NCBI GenBank assembly: GCA_037954235.1
Contig: JBBMOA010000018.1
Span: forward strand, 12,572,501-12,636,500
DNA from: Aulostomus chinensis
Taxonomy: Eukaryota; Chordata; Actinopteri; Syngnathiformes; Aulostomidae
DNA length: 64,000 nt
Reading direction: 5' to 3'
In this document: positions 1 to 15,499 of the stretch, in pieces
How positions within the stretch are numbered: position 1 is the first letter of the stretch
Layout of the letters: the number at the start of each line of letters is the position of its first letter
Made by a program: the position numbers and the translations under genes
Notes under the pieces: generated by a model
Seen by the model: the letters and a program-made list of their open reading frames with translations, nothing else
The model's database searches: none
Told to the model about the DNA's origin: nothing

Positions 1-3000
1 TTCTTAAACCAGTGAATTAAGACCAAAAAGAACAACAGCAGCAAAACTGATCTTGTTGATTAAGAAAACATGTTTCTCCTGGACTGAAAAGCTCACATTG
101 ATGGAAATTTATCAAATATATACCCATCAATGTTTCAAAGACTGCCTGCTGTGCATTTTTGGCAAAAATGCAATGTTTCTGTTGGCTGCCAGCTTGAGCC
201 TGTCGTTTTCTTTCTTTCACCTCATGTCGACCGTGATTCCTCATCTCTCAAATGTCACTGCTCATTTGAAAGGTGTGACTACTGGTGATGTGGTGAGTCA
301 ACAGTCAAAAGACATAACAGTCAATCCCGCCTTCTTGCAGCATGAATTAAGGTTTTTAATATCACTTTTTTGCTTCAGCTTCAGCCAGAAGAGGTACTGT
401 GTGTCACCTGTGACCCCAATCATACCTGCGCTAACAGCTCTAAGTGCATGAGTTCACACCTGGCGGTAGAATGCATCTCTACATGCTCTATGAATGAAAA
501 AGAGGAAACCAGGATCGGACAGAGTGGGTCTATTCCTTGGCTAGTTCCAGACAAACCAATTTGACAAAAAATGTTTGACACACTCAAAGCATACAACCTT
601 CCATGAGCTTCTATATAGCACCGTTAGTGGACATCATGTTGATGAAGCAGTCCTTCAATGAAGCCCTGGACACATTCACACCACGAAAAAAATGAGGCTA
701 CACGTGACCCTAGACCTCCTTTGAATGTGGTCGGAGAGCTCGTATCAACACATCCTCTGTTCGTTCACACCTGCGCTTGCGAGGGCTGTTGACTCACAGA
801 GGTCACATGTAAAACTAGAACCTAATAGGACTGCAAACGCAACAGTTAGTTCAACTTGTTATTTTGTAACTTCAGTTTGCCTCATGGCATTGTAAAAAAT
901 GTAGACATAATCCCAGCACAGCACGTCATATTTCAACAGGAGATGGCATTGAAGACTGCGTTTGTGTGAGAATATTTCAGTGACACCACGACTATTCTGT
1001 CTCTGACATGTCAGGTAAATAGCATCTACTGGTGGGAGAAGCAGCAACTAACAAGTCTCCTACAGCAGAAAAACTCATTCCTTCTTAAGTGGCTGGCATG
1101 TTCCATCGCAGAACCTTCTTACTGAAAGCACAAAGTACTGAAGAACCACGACATCAAATTCTGCCTTTTTTCCAAGTTTTTGTCAATAAAAAAACATCCT
1201 CAATATGATGTAAGAGCTTGAAAACATCGAGAACGAGGCCATCAATGAGCCAAACAGTGATGTTACTACCAGTCAGGTGAGAATAGGCGTGTATGTGAGA
1301 CAGCACAGTCCATCAGTGAGAGCAGCAATATTTTAAACTCCCAGAGGAGCACTTGATAGGATCCAAGGTGCCAGGCACGATTGAGATTCATTTCATGTGA
1401 GCCACACTACACCAAGTCATCACTGACAAAAATAGATAGGATGGCTTAATCAGGTCTCTTAGATCAAAACAAATTTCAGGGAGCCAGCTTTATTTCACTG
1501 TGTGCCGCCTTGGTTTCTGTTGCTACACTGAAAATATATTTAACAGTGACCCCAAAACAGTGAGTGAATTATGCCCCCCCCCTCCCCAGCTCAGAGTGCC
1601 AATAAACCCCCTGTCAATTAGACACCGAAAGAACTCTTAAGGAAAAATAAAATGAGTCACATTTTGAGATGCCATTTAAGAACTAACTAACAGATGTTTG
1701 CATAAATTTCCTTCAACAACTCACATCTCTGTGACTAAGACTGCAGTAAAGAAACAGCATCTGCGGGGAGGCATTAATGAGACGCGGAATTCAAAATTGA
1801 AAGGGACCCATAGGCAGTACACAAGTCCAGTGTATGTACCGTAGCTCTAAACTGAGACGCATCGTTCAAAGTCTTTTACTATTACAACAATTTATTACTG
1901 ATATGAAGAGGGAGGTAATGAGCTTTTCTACAAGCGAGTGAAGGTTTCACACAGAACCACTGCGGTGCTGATGTAGCGAAATGGAGCAGAAAAACTGATG
2001 CAGCCTTAACCAAACCTTCACTGACAAAGTCACAGACAGAATTTCGAGGAAGACTTAAAAAAAAAAAAAAAAAAAAAAAGGCGCTTCAATGGTAAATCCT
2101 CTGTACAAGAAGAAAAATGGAGGAAGTTTCTCGGGAGAAGAAATAAAGGCAAGAAATAAAGGCAAGATGAGACGTCTCTCAATGGTAGAAGCCAATGTAA
2201 ACAGAACAAAGTTCATGGCTCTATAAGCACATCTTTCACTGCGCTTATGTCAGTGCATCATGGAACACAAAGGGTGAGAATTACAACATACCTTTCTGCA
2301 TTACTGCCATGTAATCCTGATAATGACAGATTGTATAACAGTCATATAAAAAAAAAGAGACATAACATGAACTTGACCGGTGACAATAACCAGCATCACG
2401 AACTGAGATAAGCATTTACCACTCCTGAACAACCCTGTTGTAATAAGCTCTTAAATACATAGTGAGCGCCTGTATTTCACAAACCACTTTCTGTGGCGTC
2501 GACAGTCACGTCCTTGAAACATAGTTGTGAGTGTTCCAATTGTTTTAATAAAGTTACACCCCACATTTAAGACAATACTGTGTAATACATTTGGACGTGA
2601 TCGCATGTGGCTTTGTGATACAGCCCCTCGTCTGTTTGAGCGGAGCAACAGGGTTCCAGGCAGCGCATGACTCCAAGAGGGTTTGCTGTACCAGTGGGAC
2701 AGAAAAAAACAGGAGCTGGGTGACGGCAGCTCTACATGGGATCAGTTCGACTTGTTTAGGACTTATCTGAGTCATGGGTTCATATTATGACTTGGCAGGC
2801 CCCACCAAAATGACTCAACTGGTTTTTGGGTCCAATACAGCAGGGAGCTGCCAGATCTTATTTCGGTTCCACTGCATATTTCAGGAGGCATTCACGCAAA
2901 GGAGGAGCTGACCCATTTTGGCAGATTTCACCCACCAGTGTTTACAACAGTGGATGTTACATAAAGGACAGAGGATGGCATTGTCTGGCTGACATGTTTG

Positions 3001-5065
3001 GGTTCAGTTAAAATGTGTCTGTCTGCTAAGATAGGAGACATCTAGATTGGCTGATCAAATGATGAGCCCAGGTATCTGATCCACTCCTTGCACTGACAAA
3101 TACAAGCTTCATTCTCACCTGCAAATCATAATTATGTTTCTACAATAAAACATAATAAATACAGACCATTCTCTTGATCGCCTTGTGGCCACATCTGCAA
3201 GCATTTGTAACATAATTCACAACTGTAAAAAGATGCAAAACAATTTTAAACCAAGTAACGGTTTGGATTTTGAGGCAGCCATGACTGATGTAAAGCGACT
3301 CTGATTCTTGGACCCTAGAGACAAAAGGCGGTTTTAAAAGCAGCCTTGGGTGGTTGTCACTTAATTACTGAGCAGCATAATGGAAAGTTGAGGCCAATGT
3401 CCAACCTGACTAACAGACTAAACATACCTCAGTCACCTGGTTGTTACAGTAGCCATCTACCTTAATTTCAGCATGGGAAAAAAGTATATGTGGACTAGTT
3501 TGCAAAGACTGGCTCAATTCTCTTCCTACCTATGATTTCTTTGCCACTTCTTGCAACATCAAAACTCCATCATATATGATTTCATCATGTATTACTGTAA
3601 CACATCTGTAACCACTAGAAATGACTCCAAGGTTGAGACTGAGTCAGTGGGGTAAAGGACAAGTTCCCCTGTAAAAACATAAAAAAAACTATTGCTACAT
3701 CCTTTTCTTGTTAGTTGTATAATGAGTCGGCAAACAACACTTGCTAAACATTGACTGGGGGAGATAAGACTGGAATGTTATGTGGTTGTACATTAGCAAC
3801 CCCACTGCAAAATATTACTTCCGTATCTATTCAGTTCTAGAAGGAAGCGGGATATACCTGAGAGCATTTCTGCTCTGAGGAGCTGCAGAAACAAGAGAAA
3901 ATCCCTTGCCTACAATGTGAATTTACAGAATCCACATTGCTTGGGTTGCACTTTTGTAACTAATGATAATCTTTAATCATCTACTTAACATTTAATTTAA
4001 TCATGTAAAAAAAATCTTCAGGGTTAGGGTTAGCTTACTCTTTTGCAATGGGAGAAATAATGAGCTGCATTAGAAATGCTTTGCATTTGTGATGACAGAC
4101 TTAAATCATTCAACAATCAGCACTGTTAGTGATGCACTAACAATGTCAACATGATCTGAAGAAAAACAAGTTCACATTGTGAATTTTACAAAGGTCTGTT
4201 TTGTTTCTTCTACCGCATCGTGAAGAAGAGACTTAAGAAAATTGGGCCGACATCCTCATCAAATATATACCAATAAACTAAAAATGTATCAATATATGCC
4301 GATATCATCCTGGATCCTTAGATACTGTTACATCTTCTCCAAGGGCACTCATCAATTAGGATCCCATGTAAAAAAGAAAAAATGTAGGAATCGAATAGTT
4401 TTCATACAATGGATCCATTCCCTTCTGTTACAGTAGACTTAACCTGTACACAAGTCAACACACCAGCAAGGTTTATTTTGGATTATTTACTACCTTGACT
4501 GAAATCATATGAGCACAGTCTCAAGTGACAGTGAGAGTCCATTAACAAGTTAGCCTTGTTTATATGTCTCTAGCATCTGTCAAAATGACAAGCTGCTGTA
4601 GTCAGTTAATACACTTTCATTTCAATAATCCAACAACCACACCATCTATAAGGCTTGTGAATAGGAGAGGCGCAAAGACACCATGATCGACAACAGAGGT
4701 TATTGAAGGTGCACTGCTTTTCCATGCTGGCATGCCAACATCTAATCCATTGTTTCATAAACTTGGTCATGTGCCACTGATTTGAGAAACACGATTGAAA
4801 GGTTAACATGTCCGCAACTCAAGCAGTCATTATAACATACACAAGTTTCACACAGAGACATCGTTACTTGAGAATTTATATGATGTATTACCTATCAATC
4901 AGAATAGATAATGTGCAACATCTTTGTAGCGTTATTATGAAATACACCATTAAATTATAAAATTTCAGTAGAATGAAGTTTCTATGTGTCAACAGTCTTT
5001 ATCGGTTAGCAGGAATCACAGCTAGGTGTTGTTAGCAGTTAGCGTTAGCTGTTGGTAAGCAAAAG
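1..5065. other. Non-coding or unassigned 5' flank
   Basis: No protein-coding exon could be recognised here with confidence on either strand. The stretch is AT-rich and carries a poly(A) run near 2058-2079, a poly(C) run near 1575 and scattered short open frames with no family resemblance. It may contain introns or the 3' UTR of a minus-strand gene whose first exon is proposed at 5175-5278. A 21-nt segment around 3119-3139, read on the minus strand, is bounded by AG and GTGAGA and could be a micro-exon, but this is speculative. Confidence 0.5.
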
Positions 5066-5174
5066 CTACCCTGGACGAGTGACATCTGCTAGTTTAGCAG
5101 CAAGATGAACATGACTCATAGTAAATGAACAAACAATTGCTTGGGTGTGAACCATCACACTGTCAGTTGTCTCA

Positions 5175-5278
5175 CCTGATCTGTGCGGATAGTGAAGAGG
5201 AGCACCTTCAGACATCCAACATGCCGACATAAAGACCGCACTAACCAGCAACAAAACACATCCATGACGGCTCTCCAT
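5175..5278 (-). CDS. Possible first coding exon with signal peptide (unidentified gene)
   Basis: Read on the minus strand, an ATG at 5278 opens a frame of about 34 codons. It looks like a classical secretory signal: a short charged N-terminus (MESRHG), a hydrophobic core (CVLLLVSAVFMSA) and small residues before a likely cleavage site (SEGAP). The frame ends at a strong splice donor, CAG followed by GTGAGA, just left of 5175. No downstream exon could be matched to it in 1-5174, and I do not recognise the protein. It could be the start of a secreted or type I membrane protein gene running off the left edge, or a chance open frame. The GC-balanced sequence upstream (5.3-5.7 kb) has no TATA box. 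Confidence 0.35.
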
Positions 5279-5399
5279 CCTCCTAGCCTAGCTAACAAGC
5301 TGTTAGCTAATAGGAAATGTCGTCGTAAGCTAATAATATCAGATAAAATGCTAAACAAACTGTTTCAGTCATTTATAATAAACATAACTCTGGTGTAGG

Positions 5400-6240
5400 C
5401 TACATAAACAATCACATTTTCTTGCTGTTTAGCTTTCCAATTACCTCGATAGCTATACTAGCTTTAGCTATCATGTCAATGATAACACCTTCAGCTGACG
5501 ACAGCAAACACGGCTACGAAATGTAATGCTCCGTTGTCCATACAGACAAAAGATAAGATCACCTTTCACGGCCTGTCATGTTTGGTTACTATAACTCGAC
5601 GCTATTTAAGTGAACATAGCTAACAGTAATAAACCAAAAGCCCTGTCTATCAAGAAATACATCTCCTACAAAGCGCCATGTTCCTTCACAACGTCACATC
5701 ACGGAATGGGGCGTGTGTCTTTAAGTAATTGACGTGTACTCGAGCCAATCACAACATAGAATGGCGTCAAAAAAATATTGGCAGCCAATCCGTATAATTT
5801 ATTATAGGTAATGTAAATCCAGGACTCAAATCTGTGGAAAGCTTTTTCAAATAAGTCACTTGCTAACCATGTGTGACACGCGATAGTCATTAGGATACAT
5901 GACCTTTCTTTATTGGCCAGATGTTACATTGCTATATTTAGTCTTTGACAGCCATAAACTGCCAACAAGTCTCAGTTAACAAGTGTACAAGGTCCACTGA
6001 ATGGTACACGCATGTTGTTTAGAGCCTCACAAAAATCTGAATGTCCTCTGGAGTTTAATTTTCATTATTAAGATCTCATTTAACACATTTATGTTATGAA
6101 AAATTTAATTTATAATTGCCTTTCATGACATTTGGGACAACTTAATCCAAACAGCTAAAATATTGTGCACATAATATGAGAGTAAGACAACAATGTCAGT
6201 GAATATCATGTAAATATAAAATGATAACAATATTATGTAT
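5400..6240. other. Intergenic, nothing recognised
   Basis: If the exon at 5175-5278 is real, the left part of this stretch would be its promoter. Otherwise it is AT-rich sequence with no recognisable exon, repeat family or RNA gene. Confidence 0.4.
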
Positions 6241-6244
6241 ACAT

Positions 6245-6622
6245 GGGAGGCACAATGGTGCAGTGGTTTGCACTGTCGCCTCACAGCAAGAATGTTCCAG
6301 GTTCAAGCCCCGGCTCCAGCACAGGATCTTTCTGTGTGGAGTCTCCATGTTCTCCCTGTTCCTGTGTGGGTTCTCTCTGGTACTCCAGCTTCCTCCCACA
6401 GTCCAAAGACATCAAGAGGGGAAGAGGCTGATTGATACTCTAAATTGACCGTAGGTGTGACTGTGAGTGTGAATGGTTGTCTGTCTCTATGTGTTGGCCC
6501 TGTGATGGACTGGTGACCTGTCCAGGATGAACCCCACCTCTCGTCCAAAGGCTGGATAGGTTCCAGCCCCCTCAAGAACCTCAACAGGATAAGTGGTTGA
6601 AAATGGATGGATAGATGGATGG
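6245..6622 (+). repeat. tRNA-like interspersed repeat (SINE-like), copy 1
   Basis: This starts with a tRNA-promoter-like head (GGTGCAGTGG, then a B-box-like GGTTCAAGCCCC near 6300). It continues through a conserved body (GTGTGGAGTCTCCATGTTCT, CTTCCTCCCACAGTCCAAAG, GTCTGTCTCTATGTGTTGGC) and ends in a short GGATGGATAGATGGATGG tail. A near-identical copy lies at 52911-53286 and a truncated inverted copy at about 60070-60350. The body matches a repeat type very common in fish genomes. Open reading frames across it are by-products of the repeat, not genes. Confidence 0.8.
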
Positions 6623-6984
6623 AATAGATAATATACGCATGAGTCGTCAGGAAAAGTCAACTGTGAGAGCTTTCAGGTGCAATTTAAAAGAAAACTACAT
6701 GAGGCAACTTCAGATTACGTGGTAAACTGGTGCACTCTCAAAGAGAACTTTCCAAAGTAGCACCAATATTTTACTCATATTTTTTTATATGTTTGTCATG
6801 AGGGTGAAAATAAGAGTTACACCATGTTTTTGGACTTCAGCAATAGAGGGTTAAATGAAGCCAGGGATGGACCAATTTAGATGGGGGAATTTGCAAATTG
6901 GGACAGGAGGGCAATGGAAATAGCTTCAGATTGATCCTGGTGAGGGTAATCTGGCACTGGTATCATTTAAGCAGTCTGACAGGT

Positions 6985-7290
6985 CATATGTTGACGTGTG
7001 AGTTTGGTGTGTATATAGAGTTGTGTATCATCAGCATAACTGTGGAAATAGAGGCCATGATGGTCGGTACGTTTTAAAGGCGAATGTCAATAATGGTCCA
7101 GTAATTGTCCAAGAACAGAGCCATGAGGGACACCATTGGAAGGGAGGCACATGGGAGCTAAAGCCACTAATGGGACCAAACTGTTTTGATGTCATACTGA
7201 AACCATGACAAAGGTGTGCCATTCACCCCAGTAGTGTGTCTAACTGGTTCTGTAGAGAATTATGGCAAAAACCTAACCACAATAGAAGAG
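6985..7290 (-). pseudogene. Decayed LINE reverse-transcriptase fragment
   Basis: On the minus strand, translated blocks match the palm domain of a non-LTR retrotransposon reverse transcriptase: GVNGTPLSWFQ near 7235, then GVPHGSVLGQLL near 7115, then FHSYADDTQLY near 7020-7050. YADD is the catalytic motif. The blocks are in the expected order, but a deletion and a frame change between the second and third blocks mean no continuous frame survives. It is a short, old fragment, probably of a CR1/L2/Rex-like LINE; the clade is inferred. Confidence 0.7.
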
Positions 7291-7299
7291 TCACACCAC

Positions 7300-8000
7300 T
7301 AAAAAAGCTGCAGGGAAATGAAACAGCAAGAGGATGCGAAGGTAACTAGAGTCCACAGTTAAAAGCAGATCATTCCCATCTTTGGGAGAACTGTTTCAGC
7401 ACTGCATTTTGCCCGTAAATCAAGATTAAAACACTTCACATTAGTTATTGTCTGATATATAAAGCTGGAGCTGCCAATGGCAACATTCACTACTCACAGA
7501 AATATTAAGTACATTATTTGGGTCAGACTACCCACACAATTGAAAGACACTCTGAAAGTCAAGATTCAAATGTATTCATTTTTGTTTTAGGTTTTGTTTG
7601 TTTTTGGTTTCTGACTTTCTCACCTTAAAAAAAGAGAATTTTTATAATGTATAAACCACACATTTCCTACTGTTTTACGCAGCGAAAAAATAAATTACAG
7701 TCATAATGTTTTTTCAGAGTATTTCACAGTTTACAACATTAATAGTAGCAGCTATTATTGATAATTATTTATTTATTATCTCATTCATTTCATCTAAACA
7801 GCATTTTTGCAAATATTTTCGAATATAGGAACATTATAGCATTAGTATGTAGAGATAGCATGCACATTATTGGCAGTAATGTTTATGATAACAGTAGTAA
7901 GATGAAAAATGATCTAAAATTTTGCGCTGGTGGGATTTTTAAGGGTGCAATTTTGCAAGACAATATGAGGGAGAAAATTATCTGCTCTGATTAACTGATG
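7300..8000. other. AT-rich spacer upstream of first parvalbumin gene
   Basis: No exon, repeat family or RNA gene was recognised. It ends in a GGA-rich patch (about 8005-8020) just upstream of the proposed first exon of the first parvalbumin gene. Confidence 0.4.
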
Positions 8001-8019
8001 AAGTAGGAGGAGGAGGAGG

Positions 8020-8178
8020 CACTCCGTGGTGTGGGGGGGACTCTCCTCGGGTTTGAGGACAGAAACGTCAGGTTGCTTCTTCCACTGAGGATCACGAAGC
8101 AGCAGGAGACTGTTGGTGGCTTACAGGCACAAAGTAATAAACGTAGGCTCAGAAAAAGGGAAATTTACCCGAAGCACG
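8020..8178 (+). promoter_or_regulatory. Promoter and 5' non-coding exon of parvalbumin gene 1
   Basis: A strong donor (CACG then GTGAGT) at 8178/8179 marks the probable end of a 5' non-coding exon. The matching acceptor (CCTCAG) is at 8741-8746, 16 nt before the start codon at 8763. Unlike the other three parvalbumin genes, no TATA box is visible upstream; a GGA/GTGG-rich stretch sits there instead. The transcription start is not determined. Confidence 0.45.
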
Positions 8179-8762
8179 GTGAGTTGCCTTTTTGATAATT
8201 CATGTGCATGTCTGATGGATGTAGTTGATGCGTTTGTGCCTTGCTGCATCCCAGTATTATTATTATTATTATTATTGTAAAGCAAAAAACATTTAAATGT
8301 ATTGTAGGAAGAGAAGGGCTGAGATTAAATGCTCTTTTTATTTGCTCACTCAAGTTGCAACAACTTCCTCTGCGGAAAATGCAAGAATTTTCTTTCTCCA
8401 GACACAAATCTTGGATCATCACTCATAGTCTCACAGGACATGAATGAATGAAATGAAAAGATGCTACATGATGTGATTTCTCCTCCTTCTCTCTAAGAAA
8501 TCAAAAGGTTATATCTCTTGTTAACCTTATTGTCAAAATGGTACATCCCTTTTTGCGGCATCATTTTTTTTTTTTTTATGCACCGTGGTGATGCAGCCAG
8601 AGACCACACACAGGAATGATCAAATGCTTAATGTATCAGCAAGGTTTGACAGTTTTATCTGACTAATATTGTTGTCTGACAGCAGCCAGCACCTGCGCCA
8701 GTTTCATTTACTGTCACTTCCTTGAATGTGTGTGTGTTTCCCTCAGGCAACCACGGAGGACC

Positions 8763-10447
<1,685 letters not shown>

Positions 10448-10659
10448 GCACACGTCCACGGTTGTCTCTCTCTGTTTTCATGGGGTTTCTACCGGAAATC
10501 CTGACTTATTTGATGTAAAGATCACAAACCTTGGATGTTCTGCACCCGCCTGCTGCTCTCCCTGTTGATGATGTGTTAAAAATAATGAATAAATGTTTGT
10601 TTGAATGTCCTTTGTGTTTCATCAGCAAGGAACCTTGAACTGATGAATAAATGTATTTA

Positions 10660-12900
10660 CATATATGACACCACTGTCGTCTGATGTCTGTATTCCAAAC
10701 GGTAGCATAAACAGGAATAGACTTTTATTTAAATCTTGCATTTTTTGGAGACTAATAGGAAAAGTGAACATCATGCAGAGGACTAATCTGTGATAAATCA
10801 TTTTGAATCTGACCGACATGTAGATGTGGCTGATAATATTGGCCTATCACATATATTGTATTTATGTTATCGGTTTTGAAAGCTTCTTTTTTGAAAAACA
10901 TAATCCAGAAATATAGGCTTGGGGTAATACAGCTTTTTATTGGTCCTTTTTCATGGGTACAATGGTACAATACACCCAACCAAGCCGTCCCGGTCATTGC
11001 TCCGCCCCCTCTGCTGCTCCAGGGACCTTGGAGACATGCTTCCTTCAGCACACATGGAGTTGTCAGTCACATCTGTTCACCTGAGAACTAGGAGTTTCAC
11101 CAGGTCACCCCAGTTCTCGATCACCCAGGACAGGCACCCTGACGGACCAGAGGAGGCCCTGGTGGGGCAACCGTGACCGGCAGCTACCCATCCACAGACA
11201 CAGGGAGTCCCACCCAAGCTGGAGGCAAGAGACCAGCTGCCCCACTGTATACCACCTAGCCAGCTCCGATTCACAAGTGAAGTCTATCATTGCAGTGATC
11301 TGACGTCATTTTAGATGAGAATGGGGATTTTTGAAACTGTAAAATATACCTTTTTTCTGTCATAACCACACGTCAGGAATCATCGCAACAACAGCAAGCC
11401 CCCTAAAACAAACAAACAACAACAACATAAAATACAATATATATTTCAACCTCTATGTTGATTTAAACTTTTTTAACTTTTTAAGAGCAATATCGGTTTC
11501 TGACTCCAAATCTGATGGATTGGGACCAATAGAGACCTAACTGACTGATTCTGTATGGCATCCAGAATAAAGAATCTGGCCTTTACTATTTTCCAATTCA
11601 TTGATGAAAATCAAATGGAAATTAAGATATTCACATCCACATTATATAATAAAAAAAAAAAAACACTACCAAATTAAAGAAAGGACCTGAGTAAATGCCT
11701 GGCGACCACCCAGAACTGATGAGTCACCGAGGATCAAATGCTTTGGTCTTTGTGTTTTTCCACAGTATCCCGTTGAACTCGTAGGATATACAGTATGTGC
11801 ATCATCTTGTCCTTATTGGGACGAGTGCTGCCTTCTGCTGGGCAGACTTCACATTCCTTAAATACACATCCCTGCTGGTATGTGGCTGCGGCCTCATTTA
11901 CTAACCCATACTGATGTAAAATGACCCCCCCCATCACCAAGCTGAGCCGATCAATCTCATGAGATCTCCTTGAGAATTCAGACCACGTCAACTCCATGCG
12001 TGAATACAGCAACCTAGAAATAAGTTGATTTGCGTACGTTAACCAGGCTTTGATTCCTGGGTTCTGAAACCTGATTCTCTGGATGTGAAGTTCAGATGAA
12101 CCTCATGGATATATATGACCTAGTGTATAGCTGTTGATGTCACGGCACATTGCCTATAGCGCGGGCAACATATAGACGAGGCTGCACATATCTGTCCCCT
12201 GAGGCCATTCCGGGGCCGCGTTGTAACTCCGATCCTCCAGCTGCAGCACACAGAAATACTGTAACCCTGGCTCTAATGGTCTATCATAAACTCAGAATAA
12301 AATAGTGGAGACTAAGCCTGATGGGAGATGTAGGCGAATGCAGCAGAAAATGATGTTATTATAAAGAAGAAGAAAAAAGGCTGATAAGTTAAATTACAAG
12401 TTGATAAAGCGCAAGAATGGGCTGAACTGAAACATTTTCAATTAGAAATACAACATATAAATCTCTCTTGGAGAGGAGTATAATCACGTAGGGCTACAAC
12501 ACAAAGATTTAGAAAAGAAAATGTTTAATCACAGTGTTAAAGCCCTCGTTTCCCTATAATTACAGCACTCATCTTTTAGGGGGTCAAACGGGGTGCTTGT
12601 CTTCAGTGTCATGAATTAGTTTTAGAGCTGTGAATTAAATAGATCATAAAAGAGGTGTCAAGCGGTTGAATTGGTCTGCCAGTGTGCAACCTGAAATAAC
12701 CCAACAGTCATTTGAACTTAACGCACTGTCACGCACGCACTCAATTTATTTATATTGTGAGATATCAAAACGCAACATCAAAACGAAATTTTATGTTGAG
12801 TAATAAATCATCGACGTGTCGGGTGAAGAGTGTGAGCAGCGGCTCTGCTCATGTTTCCACTCTTCGTCTCGCTAAAGGCCTGCACCCACATGGAAGCAGT
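10660..12900. other. Spacer between parvalbumin genes 1 and 2
   Basis: No exon was recognised. A GC-richer block at about 10915-11285, in an otherwise AT-rich spacer, may be an old transposon piece, but no family was identified. The short open frames here are not convincing. Confidence 0.4.
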
Positions 12901-12911
12901 CATTTGTTGAC

Positions 12912-13090
12912 CTAAAAATAAGTCTAGGCAACTAGACACATTTTTTAGAAACCCATGCATCTTGGTACCTGATACTGGGACTCAAAGCTCTGTAAAAGGT
13001 GTTGCTCAAGGATATATAAGAGAGGCGCAAAGGCTACTGCGGCATTCACTTGAGTCCGCTGGTTTTCACTCGCCTCAACGCAGCGCAAAG
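12912..13090 (+). promoter_or_regulatory. Parvalbumin gene 2 promoter: MEF2-type site, TATA box, non-coding exon 1
   Basis: CTAAAAATAA at 12912-12921 fits the MEF2 consensus exactly. A TATA box (TATATAAG) lies at 13013-13020, so transcription should start near 13043-13048. A non-coding exon then runs to a strong donor (AAAG then GTGAGT) at 13090/13091. MEF2 plus TATA is typical of fast-muscle genes. Motif calls are from inspection only. Confidence 0.65.
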
Positions 13091-13870
13091 GTGAGTGGGG
13101 AGGCCGCACTGGCGCACTGACTCCTGGCAGACATCTGAGGGATTCAGACCCGGAGATTTCCGTGGACTATAACTGTATAGAGAAAAATGGAGCAACCATA
13201 GCGAACGAGGATCACCGGACGATTCAATCAGTGCGAATAAAGGAGGACAGATGCGGCCATTTTGGTTCCAGAGGACTGTGGAGGATAATTGCGCTTTTTT
13301 AAAATTTTTATTTTTAATTTTTATTTTCTTACATTTTTTTAAATTTTTTTTTACAATATTCCGGAAAATTAGCTGCGTGGTTTGCTTGTGGCAGTGCTAT
13401 ATGTTGACGTGAATTGATACATCTGCTGGGAAACCTCAGCTATTTAGTGCCACACCCGCTGCTGGAGGAGGCCTGTGCTGCCATCAGCTCCCATTAAGAG
13501 CAGTAGTGATGCTGCAGTAGATTAATTCAGCCTACAGATAACAGAAATTGCTCCGAACATTTGTGAAAATACAACTTTCTCTGTATTCCTACTTCGCAAA
13601 TACTGTTTTATTGGAAACTTACCTGTACCTACATCATGAAGCGTAGCAGCATTTTAGGCCACGCACGCCCTTCTGTGTCTAGCTCTTTAATATCCATGTG
13701 ATGACTTGAAATCGTTTCTACACACAAACACATCAAACCCACCCACAGTTAAGCCAGCATGTCAGGGATTCAAAAAGTGTGAAATATGACTACTATAGCA
13801 AACAAAATGACTCCTGCATTGATTTTGTGATGACTATAATAACTCTGAGACTTCTCTCTCTGTGTCTGTC

Positions 13871-13882
13871 TGTCTCTCTCTC

Positions 13883-13933
<51 letters not shown>

Positions 13934-13937
13934 CTCT
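13871..13937 (+). repeat. (CT)n microsatellite forming an intron polypyrimidine tract
   Basis: About 67 nt of almost pure CT dinucleotides directly precede the coding exon of parvalbumin gene 2 and serve as an unusually long polypyrimidine tract before the acceptor at 13949-13951. Confidence 0.9.
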
Positions 13938-13958
13938 CCAACCCCCCCAAGATAAAAA

Positions 13959-14917
<959 letters not shown>

Positions 14918-15429
14918 TGACCAAGATCCACTTCATTTCATGGAACTGCGACCTCCTTGCAAGATTCTGTAATCATCAGCTGAAAGAATATTTTTTATAC
15001 CTTATTTATGAGTTGCCTGCGGACTATTTCTCAACATGGAACACATATTTTACTGTTAATGCTATTCAGGTGTGTTGAATGTTCTGAAAAATGACTTGTG
15101 CAAATTGTACAACACCATCTGCACTTTTGAGGCAGAGTGAAAAACCAGGAATAAATACTCTTTTGGTGTAAAGTCATCTCCTTCAGGTCCGCTGTCTTTG
15201 CATTGGTCAACTGTGATATATTATTACGCAACATTGTGTATTCACATAGCGGTGGTGGTTAGGTCAGCACAATGGGTGGAGGAAATGGAGGCGCCAAACG
15301 GTTCCACCTGCCAGAGTTTTTGAATGCTAGGGAGGTGCTGAGAGCTGGTTGAACTGACCTATACCCAGCGCTTGTTTTGATAATTGGATAATGAGGAGGG
15401 GAGTTTAGCTGGACGCAGGCCAGGAGCTG

Positions 15430-15430
<1 letters not shown>

Positions 15431-15494
<64 letters not shown>
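15431..15494. repeat. (CA)n microsatellite
   Basis: A perfect run of 32 CA dinucleotides in the spacer between parvalbumin genes 2 and 3. Confidence 0.97.
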
Positions 15495-15497
<3 letters not shown>

Positions 15498-15499
15498 GG

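Noticed and set aside
370..564. Cys-containing plus-strand frame following a good acceptor (TTTTTTGCTTCAG)
   Set aside because: No family resemblance, no downstream donor or partner exon, and the composition is not clearly coding.
4020..4034. Two TTAGGG units (telomere-like)
   Set aside because: Only two units; too short to indicate an interstitial telomere.
6303..6584. Overlapping open frames on both strands
   Set aside because: They fall within the SINE-like repeat and recur in its other copies at 52.9 and 60.1 kb.
10915..11285. GC-richer block with a minus-strand CCAATAAAAAGC, possibly a solo LTR
   Set aside because: No paired terminal repeat, target duplication or primer-binding site could be seen.
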